From contig CAJXTM010000361.1 in NCBI GenBank assembly GCA_913061385.1, positions 1-5,233 on the forward strand: a stretch of DNA of 5,233 bases, given 5' to 3'. Shown here one piece after another: positions 1 to 5,233 of this stretch (within the stretch, counting starts at the first letter, position 1; each line of letters opens with the position of its first letter). The stretch is from an uncultured Rhodopirellula sp. (GTDB taxonomy: Bacteria; Planctomycetota; Planctomycetia; Pirellulales; Pirellulaceae). Both the position numbers and the translations under genes were made by a program. The notes below the pieces were generated by a model that saw only the letters and a list, made by a program, of their open reading frames with translations, ran no database searches and had not been told where the DNA came from.

Positions 1-39
1 AAGGAGTCGTCGGCAGCGTCAGATGTGTATAAGAGACAG
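1..39 (+). other. Nextera i5-side adapter with partial index (artefact)
   Basis: Bases 7-39 match the Illumina Nextera read-1 transposase adapter, ending in the 19-base Tn5 mosaic end (21-39, ending AAGAGACAG). The six bases before it (AAGGAG) match the last six bases of the Nextera i5 index I recall as S505/N505 (GTAAGGAG). This is library DNA left in an assembly, not genome. Its translation in the frame of the first gene is the well-known artefact peptide YKRQ, so a GTG at 25 looks like a start codon but is not one. Genomic sequence starts at base 40. Confidence 0.98.
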
Positions 40-813
40 CGGTTGATTCGCCTGCCGACCACGACATTGGCCCAAGCTGATTCTGGTGTCGGCGTAAAGA
101 ACGCCATCAACCAGTTCGAAAAGAAGAACTGGATTGGCACCTTTGCAGTGCCTTGGGCCGTCATCAATGATGCAACATTACTACAAACATTGCCCGACCG
201 TGATTTCAGATGCGGATTCAGCGAAGCGGTGAAAGTTTCGCTACTGAAGAGCAAGGTGGAATTCGCTTGGCTGTGTAGTAATGCAAATGCCATTCGCAAT
301 CGTGATCCTGTTGCTTCGAAACGTGCGATTCATCAATCGTGCCTGCTGCACCTGAAACACATCACGCACGGGGGCGACCCTTTTGAAATGCTGGAAGCTC
401 GACCTTTGGACTTCGGACATTGGTCAGCTCACCGACTTGAACCGCTGACCAACTATGATATTCGCCATGGAGAAGCCGTCGCCATCGGTGTCGCAATCGA
501 CACCATCTATTCTTCGTTGAAGTTCGGTTTTCCAGAGCAGGATATGCGATCGGTATGTACATGCCTTAGTCGCCTTGGGGTTCAACTTTGGCATCAAGAA
601 TTAGCGCCAATCGATCGACTGATGCAGGGCCTGGAAGAATTCAGACAACACCTTGGTGGCCGCTTGACGATCACCATGCTGCGGGCCGTGGGCGACCCTG
701 TTGATGTGCACGAAATTGATCACATGACAATGCGAGCCGCGATTGAGAAACTGCAGCAAATCCAATATGAACTTGCACACGGCAGCGATACAAAGCTCAG
801 CAGCAACGGCTGA
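40..813 (+). CDS. 3-dehydroquinate synthase-like sugar phosphate cyclase, 5'-truncated (EboD-like?)
   Basis: The last 257 residues of a sugar phosphate cyclase of the 3-dehydroquinate synthase superfamily; the N-terminal NAD-binding part, roughly 100-130 residues, is lost at the adapter. Numbering from the codon at 40, the visible landmarks are R-L-P-T-T-T-L-A-Q-A-D-S (4-15), the counterpart of the family's RxPTTLLAQVDSS segment; GFSEAVK (59-65), whose Glu62 corresponds to a metal ligand; FGHWSAH (125-131), matching the GHxxGH metal-binding motif with both histidines kept (His127, His131); and IRHGEAVAIG (141-150), with the third histidine ligand His143. These enzymes use NAD and a divalent metal to cyclise a sugar phosphate. 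The segment DSGVGVKNAIN (14-24) departs from the AroB consensus (DSSVGGKTGVN), which points to a paralogue, not housekeeping AroB. The GHWSAH and GVGVKN pattern resembles the EboD protein of ebo clusters as I remember it; this is inference and the neighbouring ebo genes are not visible. The gene converges on the minus-strand dehydrogenase. Confidence 0.85.
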   Translation, partial: RLIRLPTTTLAQADSGVGVKNAINQFEKKNWIGTFAVPWAVINDATLLQTLPDRDFRCGFSEAVKVSLLKSKVEFAWLCSNANAIRNRDPVASKRAIHQSCLLHLKHITHGGDPFEMLEARPLDFGHWSAHRLEPLTNYDIRHGEAVAIGVAIDTIYSSLKFGFPEQDMRSVCTCLSRLGVQLWHQELAPIDRLMQGLEEFRQHLGGRLTITMLRAVGDPVDVHEIDHMTMRAAIEKLQQIQYELAHGSDTKLSSNG

Positions 814-833
814 AACACTGACGAGTCCCACCT

Positions 834-901
834 GCACCTCTCTCGATCAGCACCTCTCTCGATCAGCACCTCTCTCGATCAGCACCTCTCTCGATCAGCA
901 C
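834..901. repeat. 16-bp tandem repeat, 4.25 copies
   Basis: Four identical head-to-tail copies of gcacctctctcgatca lie at 834-849, 850-865, 866-881 and 882-897, followed by the first four bases of a fifth copy (898-901). The array begins 21 bp after the cyclase stop codon, in the spacer between two convergent genes. A period of 16 is not a multiple of three and there is no gene here, so it is a non-coding minisatellite-type repeat. Perfect identity of the copies suggests recent slippage expansion; an assembly miscount of copy number is also possible. Confidence 0.95.
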
Positions 902-949
902 TGCGAAGCTAAGTCAGCACTCAACCTAAGTCAGCACTGTGAAGTTAGG
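896..949. repeat. Imperfect 18-bp direct repeat pair, spacing 36 bp
   Basis: Bases 896-913 (cagcactgcgaagctaag) and 932-949 (cagcactgtgaagttagg) agree at 15 of 18 positions, all three differences being transitions. Between and overlapping them, ctaagtcagcact occurs at 909-921 and again at 926-938, a 17-bp offset. This second, more diverged set directly abuts the 16-bp array and shares the cagcac core with it, so the spacer looks built from repeated duplication of one short sequence. No function can be assigned. Confidence 0.8.
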
Positions 950-957
950 TCCCAATC

Positions 958-981
958 AGAGATCTCCCACCAGAGATCCCT
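958..981 (-). terminator. Hairpin in convergent spacer, possible terminator
   Basis: GATCTC (961-966), a 6-base loop (967-972) and GAGATC (973-978) form a perfect 6-bp stem. It extends outward to 9 bp, with one mismatch on the plus strand (960/979) that becomes a G-U pair in minus-strand RNA. It lies 11 bp beyond the stop codon of the minus-strand dehydrogenase, where a terminator would be expected, and could serve both convergent genes. No U-rich tract follows on either strand, so it is not a canonical intrinsic terminator. Confidence 0.4.
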
Positions 982-992
982 AAACGCCAACG

Positions 993-2096
993 TTATTCGT
1001 CAGCAACGTTCACATAGACCTTGAGTGCGTCCTTTTCTTCGACCAAAAGTCGCATCATCTCGGCGAAGTTTTCAAGCCCATCAACGGGATTGGTGAGAAT
1101 ACGCTCGAGCACCTCTGGGTACATCATTTCCCCGAGAGCCAAGTCCTTAATCCCCATCTCGAAATGATGACGATTGGCATTCACGCTGCCCAACAACAAC
1201 TTATTTCCCAAGACCCATTGCAGATTGATTTTGTCAGCAGGAACCTCACTTTTGTTGTCACCACCGGTAATCCCGGTCCAGACAAGTACTCCATTGAGGC
1301 CCAAGTACTCCATCGCTTCAAAAGCAAGTCGGCTGCTTCCGGTCGCATCAACAATCAAGTCGGGCTTGCCGGTCTGCTCAACGAGTTCATCCCATGAAGT
1401 TTCTCGTGTGCTGACATAAGTGGCTTCCAAACCGCTCACAATCTCACTCTTAAGATTAGGAGCTTCACCGCGAGCGAGCGTAAACACCTCGAGGCCACGC
1501 AGTTTCAGCACCAGCGTGGTTAGCAAACCAATCTGACCTGCTCCCAAAACGTAGGCCACGCGGGGTCGCCAAACCTTCATGCGCTGCTGCGCCTCATAAG
1601 CCTGATGCACTGCCTTGGCGGCGCAACTCATAGGCTCCATCAACACATGCAGATGTTTGAGCCCTAGAGGCACCCGAACGATGTATTCCTCTTCGTCGAC
1701 AAAATACTCGGTCAGGTAGCCATGGCGGAGGTTGATCCCTCGCTCGTAATACTCTTCTTCGCTGGTCATATCGTTCGTGCCGATCAGGTCATAAATAGAC
1801 CCTCCGGGGCGACGAACTGTCGCAGTCACGTAGTCGCCAACTTTCACACGTTTGACGTTTTCGCCAACCGCCTCGACCACTCCAAATGACTCGTGACCAA
1901 TCACCAGATGGTTATCGCCCTCCGGAGCATTCCCATAAAGGGCGTCGTTGATCTCACGGTCCGTCGCATCGACGCCGACCTTCAGAACTCGAACGAGAAC
2001 TCCTAAACCACCGGGAATCACGTCCAGTTTAGGCTTGTCAATCTCTTCAATATGAACACTATTTGGTGTGCCGGGCGTTACCGCAACTGCTTTCAT
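993..2096 (-). CDS. Glucose 1-dehydrogenase-like zinc MDR oxidoreductase
   Basis: A complete 367-residue medium-chain dehydrogenase/reductase. The N-terminus ([16 protein letters not shown]) and the segments GVDATDREI (41-49), [14 protein letters not shown] (65-78), ATVRRP (92-97) and YYERGI (116-121) match the bacterial/archaeal glucose 1-dehydrogenase family, which oxidises D-glucose to gluconolactone with NAD(P). The catalytic domain is followed by a Rossmann fold with GAGQIG at 185-190. Predicted catalytic-zinc residues are Asp43, His68, Glu69 and Glu154. Position 43 is Cys in most family members; Asp occurs there in the halophilic Haloferax enzyme. The usual four-cysteine structural-zinc loop (about 97-112) has no cysteine, and Cys158 is the only cysteine in the protein, so a structural zinc is not possible in the normal way. 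Length is close to the family norm. The start is the ATG at 2094-2096, fixed by family alignment; no clear Shine-Dalgarno precedes it. Sugar specificity and NAD versus NADP cannot be read from sequence. It diverges from the suf genes. Confidence 0.9.
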   Translation of the reverse strand: MKAVAVTPGTPNSVHIEEIDKPKLDVIPGGLGVLVRVLKVGVDATDREINDALYGNAPEGDNHLVIGHESFGVVEAVGENVKRVKVGDYVTATVRRPGGSIYDLIGTNDMTSEEEYYERGINLRHGYLTEYFVDEEEYIVRVPLGLKHLHVLMEPMSCAAKAVHQAYEAQQRMKVWRPRVAYVLGAGQIGLLTTLVLKLRGLEVFTLARGEAPNLKSEIVSGLEATYVSTRETSWDELVEQTGKPDLIVDATGSSRLAFEAMEYLGLNGVLVWTGITGGDNKSEVPADKINLQWVLGNKLLLGSVNANRHHFEMGIKDLALGEMMYPEVLERILTNPVDGLENFAEMMRLLVEEKDALKVYVNVADE

Positions 2097-2526
2097 TGGA
2101 GACTCAGAGTGACGCTTGCGAGGTGGAAAATGGAGCTGTCCTGCCGGGATCGTATCACCCAGCGGGCCGTTTTATCAGTGGGGGGTAAAAGGGCATCAAT
2201 GCGATAAAACCGCGCCCACAGGGAAACTTACCGGCATTCCAAGCCAGATGGGCGTTCTAAGAGCATTTAATTTTCACACCAGCAGTTGTCAAAAATCAAC
2301 CCATCCGTAACATTGGAAGGGTAACAGTCGCTGAGAATTGGTGTCCGCAAAGCTCACCCAGCTCAAGAAACGCGAGAGGGGGACGGCAAAACCAAGTCTC
2401 TGCGAAGGTTCCAACTGACTGTAAGTGACCGCCCCCACTGGGTTTGTAGAGACCAAGGGTCGCGGCCAGCAGGTTGTTAGCGTATTCAATTGCCAAGTTC
2501 TGCTTCACCAAGTTCTCAACCAGACG
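2097..2526. other. 430-bp divergent intergenic region, no convincing gene
   Basis: This gap separates the minus-strand dehydrogenase from the plus-strand regulator and should hold promoters for both. Short open frames exist (2116-2310 plus; 2289-2489 and 2296-2511 minus), but none has a recognisable motif or ribosome site and they overlap one another. Visible structure is the inverted repeat at 2169-2210, a GTTG-N8-CAAC symmetry at 2285-2300, and a 9-bp direct repeat ccaagttct at 2493-2501 and 2508-2516, just upstream of the regulator start. I see no clear sigma-70 promoter pair, tRNA or known riboswitch. Confidence 0.6.
2169..2210. promoter_or_regulatory. Inverted repeat upstream of dehydrogenase, possible operator
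   Basis: GTTTTATC (2169-2176) and GATAAAAC (2203-2210) are perfect 8-base inverted copies separated by 26 bases. Outer GGG (2164-2166) and CCC (2215-2217) can pair as well, leaving a small unequal internal loop. The site is 73-114 bp upstream of the dehydrogenase start and over 300 bp from the regulator start, so if it is an operator it more likely belongs to the dehydrogenase. The long spacer is unusual for a dimer-binding operator; it could be an RNA hairpin or chance. Confidence 0.3.
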
Positions 2527-3228
2527 ATGAACTCAAAAGCCGCCACCAACGAACTGCGCTCGGTCGACCGGGAATTGCTTTCGGCAATGCGCGGTGGAGA
2601 GACCTTCGGCGTGGGTGAGTTGACAGAGCTGCTGGGGGTGACCGCAACCGCGGTCCGCCAACGAATTGAACGGCTCCTGGAAATGGGGCTGATCGAGCGA
2701 GAAAAGGTCGTCGCCGGCAGGGGTCGACCGACTTTCCGATACCGATTGACGGTCGCTGGGCACCGTGATGCAGGTGCCAATCCTGCTGATTTGGCTGACG
2801 CCATGTGGCGGGAAATCGTAGCAGTCCAAGATCACACAATCCGCGACAAGATAGTTTCGGCCGTGGCATCACGCCTGGGACGGCAATTCGCGTCTCAATC
2901 CGGTTACGACCAGACCAAAGACAGCTTCCAAGACCGAATGCAGAAGCTGTCCGAAGTGATGTCAGAACGCCAGATGGTTACCGAGGTTATTACTGTCGGC
3001 GAGTTGCCGGTCTTGGATATTTGTGTGTGCCCCTTCCCTACACTCACTGATACTTCGGATGACCGGGCGATGTGCCGTTTGGAAGAACAAATGATTTCTG
3101 AAGCACTCGGCCAACCAGTGCACCTGAGTAGTTGCCGCTTAGACGGTGATGATTGTTGTCAGTTTTCTGCGGTTACTGTGACTACGGAAAGAACAGATGC
3201 GGGAACTCCCCTCGCGAATGAAACTTAA
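2527..3228 (+). CDS. sufR: SufR-like Fe-S winged-helix transcriptional regulator
   Basis: A 233-residue predicted DNA-binding protein. Residues 12-75 form a winged helix-turn-helix (FGVGELTELLGVTATAVRQR at 27-46 covers the helix pair) followed by the GRGRPTFRYRLT wing (64-75) typical of the DeoR/ArsR-like SufR family. The C-terminal half has clustered cysteines: Cys166, Cys168, Cys183, Cys203, Cys210 and Cys211, giving C168-x14-C183-x19-C203-x6-C210. This resembles the C-terminal cysteine region by which SufR holds an Fe-S cluster and represses suf genes when clusters are plentiful. Immediately downstream in the same direction are sufC and sufB, which supports this role. The frame is open upstream to a GTG at 2425, but I chose the ATG at 2527 because the family's DNA-binding domain begins shortly after it and the upstream residues look non-coding. 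No good Shine-Dalgarno precedes either start. Which cysteines ligate the cluster is inference. Confidence 0.85.
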   Translation: MNSKAATNELRSVDRELLSAMRGGETFGVGELTELLGVTATAVRQRIERLLEMGLIEREKVVAGRGRPTFRYRLTVAGHRDAGANPADLADAMWREIVAVQDHTIRDKIVSAVASRLGRQFASQSGYDQTKDSFQDRMQKLSEVMSERQMVTEVITVGELPVLDICVCPFPTLTDTSDDRAMCRLEEQMISEALGQPVHLSSCRLDGDDCCQFSAVTVTTERTDAGTPLANET

Positions 3229-3416
3229 AGATATCCAACACGAAAAAAAACGAACGCGAGAACTGATTCGCCACACGGGCTCACGCCCAACTGCACCACC
3301 ATAATGCAGGAAAACAAGGCGAAATCATCCCCTCGAAAGCATGAACAACTAGCTGCCAAGCTGCAGCACTTTTTTCAAACCAATTTTTTCACTATCTCAG
3401 ATTTCGAACTATCACG
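3229..3416. promoter_or_regulatory. 188-bp sufR-sufC gap, possible internal promoter/attenuator
   Basis: The gap is long for co-transcribed genes, so sufC may have its own promoter here. It contains an A8 run at 3243-3250, a weak hairpin GGGC/GCCC at 3277-3288, a -10-like CATAAT at 3300-3305 (no matching -35 hexamer seen), and T6 runs at 3370-3375 and 3384-3389. CAAC occurs three times (3236-3239, 3289-3292, 3345-3348), but I found no GTTG partner to make the cyanobacterial SufR box CAAC-N6-GTTG. No Shine-Dalgarno is visible before the sufC start. Confidence 0.3.
3352..3375 (+). terminator. Short hairpin plus T6 run, possible attenuator upstream of sufC
   Basis: GCTGC (3352-3356) and GCAGC (3363-3367) form a 5-bp stem with a 6-base loop, followed after two bases by TTTTTT (3370-3375). 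The arrangement resembles an intrinsic terminator and sits 42 bp before the sufC start, so it could end or attenuate readthrough from sufR. The stem is short and of marginal stability, so chance is quite possible. Confidence 0.3.
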
Positions 3417-4232
3417 ATGACACACGTTCTAAAAATTGAAGATCTGCACGTTAACGTTGGCGACAAGCCGATATTGCGTGGAGTGAATCTGACGATCAAG
3501 CACGGGGAAACCCACGCTTTGATGGGTCCCAACGGTAGCGGCAAGAGTACACTTGGATTAGCCATCATGGGGCACCCTGGCTACACAGTGACGAGCGGCA
3601 AGATTTCGCTAGATGATCGCGATGTGCTGGCGATGGAACCTGACGAGCGGGCACGTGAAGGAATTTTCATGGCTTTCCAAAGGCCAATGGCAATTCCCGG
3701 CGTGAAAATGGCTGACTTCCTGCGTCATGCAACAACAAATGTTCGCAGACCCGACCGCAAGGAAGGCGAGGAACTGATCCCGATGCGGGAATTCCGCAAA
3801 GAGCTCAAGGAAAAGATGGCTCATCTGAGGATGGACGTGGAGTTTGCCCGACGCTACGTCAACGATGGTTTCTCAGGCGGTGAGATGAAACGGGCCGAAA
3901 TCCTGCAACTTGCCATGCTGCAACCCAAGTTCGCGTTGCTCGATGAGACCGACAGCGGACTGGACGCCGATGCCGTTCGATTGGCAAGTGAATCGATTGC
4001 CGAAATCGGTCAGGGCAAAATGGGGCTGTTGATCATCACCCATCACGACAAACTGCTCGAACACAATCCACCCGAGTTTACCCACGTGATGCTGGGCGGA
4101 CGCCTGGTTGAAACAGGTGGCCGGGAACTCGCGGATGAACTGCACGAGCACGGTTACGATCGCATACGTAAAGCCTACCCGGACGCCGAGGCGGCCAATC
4201 AGGAAATGCTTGCTGAAGAAGCAGCAGTTTAA
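3417..4232 (+). CDS. sufC: SufC, Fe-S cluster assembly ATPase
   Basis: A complete 271-residue soluble ABC-type ATPase of the SUF Fe-S cluster assembly system. It pairs with SufB and SufD in the SufBCD complex in the cytoplasm, where ATP binding and hydrolysis drive the rearrangement needed for cluster assembly on SufB. All ABC motifs are present: Walker A GPNGSGKST (37-45), Q-loop AFQRP with Gln88, signature FSGGEMKR (152-159), Walker B FALLDETD (172-179) with catalytic Glu177, D-loop SGLD (180-183) and H-switch His209 in ITHHDKLL. FSGGE together with LLDETDSGLD is diagnostic for SufC among ABC ATPases. It is slightly longer than typical SufC (about 250-260), the excess being an Ala/Glu-rich tail after about residue 255. 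The ATG at 3417 fits the family N-terminus. SufB follows after a 48-bp gap, consistent with one operon. Confidence 0.97.
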   Translation: MTHVLKIEDLHVNVGDKPILRGVNLTIKHGETHALMGPNGSGKSTLGLAIMGHPGYTVTSGKISLDDRDVLAMEPDERAREGIFMAFQRPMAIPGVKMADFLRHATTNVRRPDRKEGEELIPMREFRKELKEKMAHLRMDVEFARRYVNDGFSGGEMKRAEILQLAMLQPKFALLDETDSGLDADAVRLASESIAEIGQGKMGLLIITHHDKLLEHNPPEFTHVMLGGRLVETGGRELADELHEHGYDRIRKAYPDAEAANQEMLAEEAAV

Positions 4233-4269
4233 TAAGCGGCTAATTTACACGGGACCACGAGAGAGCAAT

Positions 4270-4274
4270 AGGAA
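4270..4274 (+). promoter_or_regulatory. Shine-Dalgarno site of sufB
   Basis: AGGAA lies 6 bases before the sufB ATG at 4281. It is the only convincing Shine-Dalgarno in the window and supports that start; the other complete genes lack one. Confidence 0.6.
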
Positions 4275-4280
4275 TTACAG

Positions 4281-5186
4281 ATGGCAACTGACGTGACCGA
4301 ATCCGCCGAACTGGGTGAGATCAACAAGTATAATTTCCGCACGGAAACCAAAGGGGTTTTCAAGTCGGAGAAAGGGATCAATGCGGATATTGTGAACCAG
4401 ATCTCGGACATCAAGGATGAGCCGGACTGGATGCGCGAATTCCGACTTAAGTCACTGGAGATTTTCGAGTCTCGTCCCATGCCCAAATGGGGTGGCGACA
4501 TCGACATCGACTTTCAGGATATTTTTTATTATCTCAAACCCACCAACGGGCAGGGAAAGTCTTGGGATGATGTACCGCAAGAAATCAAGGACACCTTCGA
4601 TAAGCTGGGGATCCCCGAAGCAGAGAAGAAATTCCTCTCTGGGGTCAAAGCACAGTTCGAAAGTGAAGTGATCTATGGATCGCTCGAGGAAGATCTCGCC
4701 AAGCAGGGAGTCATCTTCACCGACACCGATACTGCAGTCCGTGAGCACCCGGAATTGTTGCGTGAATATTTTGGAAAAATCATCCCGCCCGGCGATAATA
4801 AATTCGCTGCACTCAACAGCGCCGTTTGGTCAGGTGGCTCGTTCATTTATATTCCGAAAGGTGTCCACGTCGAGTTTCCCCTGCAAGCTTATTTCCGGAT
4901 CAATGCGGAGAGCATGGGGCAGTTCGAGCGGACGCTGATCATCGTCGATGAAGGCGCAAGCATCCACTACGTCGAAGGCTGCACGGCACCGATGTACTCG
5001 ACCGAAAGTTTGCACAGTGCAGTGGTGGAAGTGATCGTCAAAAAGAACGCACGCTGCCGCTACACGACGATCCAAAACTGGGCCAATAACATCTATAACC
5101 TCGTCACCAAACGGGCATATGCCTATGGTGACGCGACCATGGAGTGGGTTGATGGCAATCTGGGTAGCAAACTAACCATGAAGTAC
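4281..5186 (+). CDS. sufB: SufB, Fe-S cluster scaffold subunit, 3'-truncated
   Basis: The first 302 residues of SufB, the scaffold subunit of SufBCD on which nascent Fe-S clusters are built from SufS/SufE-derived sulfur. Recognisable conserved segments are [17 protein letters not shown] (46-62), [20 protein letters not shown] (109-128), EVIYGS (129-134), [20 protein letters not shown] (176-195), [20 protein letters not shown] (230-249) and [20 protein letters not shown] (261-280), the last four belonging to the start of the beta-helix core. Full-length SufB is about 470-480 residues, so roughly 170 C-terminal residues, including the conserved cysteine/glutamate pair implicated in cluster assembly and the SufC/SufD contact region, are missing. 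The frame runs exactly to base 5186 and then into adapter, giving the artefact peptide [13 protein letters not shown]. The start has a good ribosome site (4270-4274). No sign of frameshift. sufD and sufS would be expected downstream. Confidence 0.96.
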
Positions 5187-5233
5187 CTGTCTCTTATACA
5201 CATCTCCGAGCCCACGAGACCGAGGCTGATCTC
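5187..5233 (+). other. Nextera i7-side adapter with index (artefact)
   Basis: Bases 5187-5220 match the 34-base Nextera read-2 adapter in its read-through orientation, beginning with the Tn5 mosaic end (CTGTCTCTTATACACATCT). The next eight bases, CGAGGCTG (5221-5228), match the i7 index I recall as N710, and ATCTC (5229-5233) begins the P7 flow-cell sequence. Together with the other end this shows untrimmed read-through at both contig ends. Genomic sequence ends at 5186. Confidence 0.98.

Noticed and set aside
21..39. Tn5 mosaic end as evidence of a natural transposon
   Set aside because: The mosaic end is joined to full Illumina adapter and index sequence at both contig ends, so it comes from library preparation.
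834..949. CRISPR array
   Set aside because: Repeats are contiguous with no unique spacers, and no cas genes are present.
743..1024. Plus-strand open frame with repetitive protein (SLDQH/SRSAP-type repeats)
   Set aside because: It overlaps the end of the cyclase, runs through non-coding tandem repeats in shifting frames and into the end of the convergent dehydrogenase; no ribosome site or known motif.
2285..2300. GTTG-N8-CAAC as a SufR operator
   Set aside because: The half-sites are in the opposite orientation to the known CAAC-N6-GTTG box, the spacing differs and it is over 220 bp from the regulator start; likely chance.
2116..2310. Plus-strand 64-residue open frame
   Set aside because: Composition is not protein-like, it covers the inverted repeat and has no Shine-Dalgarno or family resemblance.
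2289..2511. Two overlapping minus-strand open frames in the divergent gap
   Set aside because: They overlap in different frames, have no recognisable domain or ribosome site, and neither fits with a neighbour.
2425..2526. Upstream extension of the SufR-like protein from a GTG
   Set aside because: It would add 34 residues that do not resemble the family; the ATG at 2527 places the winged helix at the expected distance from the N-terminus.
3448..3457. 10-bp palindrome acgttaacgt in sufC
   Set aside because: Lies within well-conserved SufC coding sequence and is explained by codons for ordinary residues.

Overview
This is a bacterial chromosomal fragment flanked by sequencing-library DNA. Bases 1-39 and 5187-5233 are Nextera (Tn5) adapter and index sequence, so only 40-5186 is biological. 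Both end genes run open into the adapters and are truncated there. The gene content, moderate GC, weak or missing Shine-Dalgarno sites and long gaps between genes suggest an environmental bacterium, possibly a planctomycete of the Pirellulales/Rhodopirellula kind. That placement is a guess from general impression; there is no rRNA or other marker here.

Layout: (1) 40-813, plus strand: the C-terminal two thirds of a 3-dehydroquinate synthase-like sugar phosphate cyclase, possibly of the EboD type. (2) 814-992: a convergent intergenic spacer holding a 4-copy 16-bp tandem repeat, a second set of imperfect repeats and a terminator-like hairpin. (3) 993-2096, minus strand: a medium-chain dehydrogenase of the glucose 1-dehydrogenase family, with Asp at the usual catalytic-zinc Cys position and no structural-zinc cysteines. 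(4) 2097-2526: a 430-bp divergent intergenic region with an inverted repeat and no convincing gene. (5) 2527-3228, plus: a SufR-like winged-helix regulator with a cysteine-rich C-terminus. (6) 3417-4232, plus: SufC, the Fe-S assembly ATPase. (7) 4281-5186, plus: SufB, the Fe-S scaffold, cut at residue 302 before its C-terminal active region.

Genes 5-7 form a coherent unit: a probable Fe-S-sensing regulator followed in the same direction by the SUF machinery it most likely controls, in the order sufR-sufC-sufB, with sufD and sufS expected beyond the window. The two left-hand genes have no evident functional link to SUF. I found no convincing evidence of a wholly new system. The points most worth checking are the zinc-site remodelling of the dehydrogenase, the repeat-filled convergent spacer, the sufR-sufC junction and the cyclase subtype.
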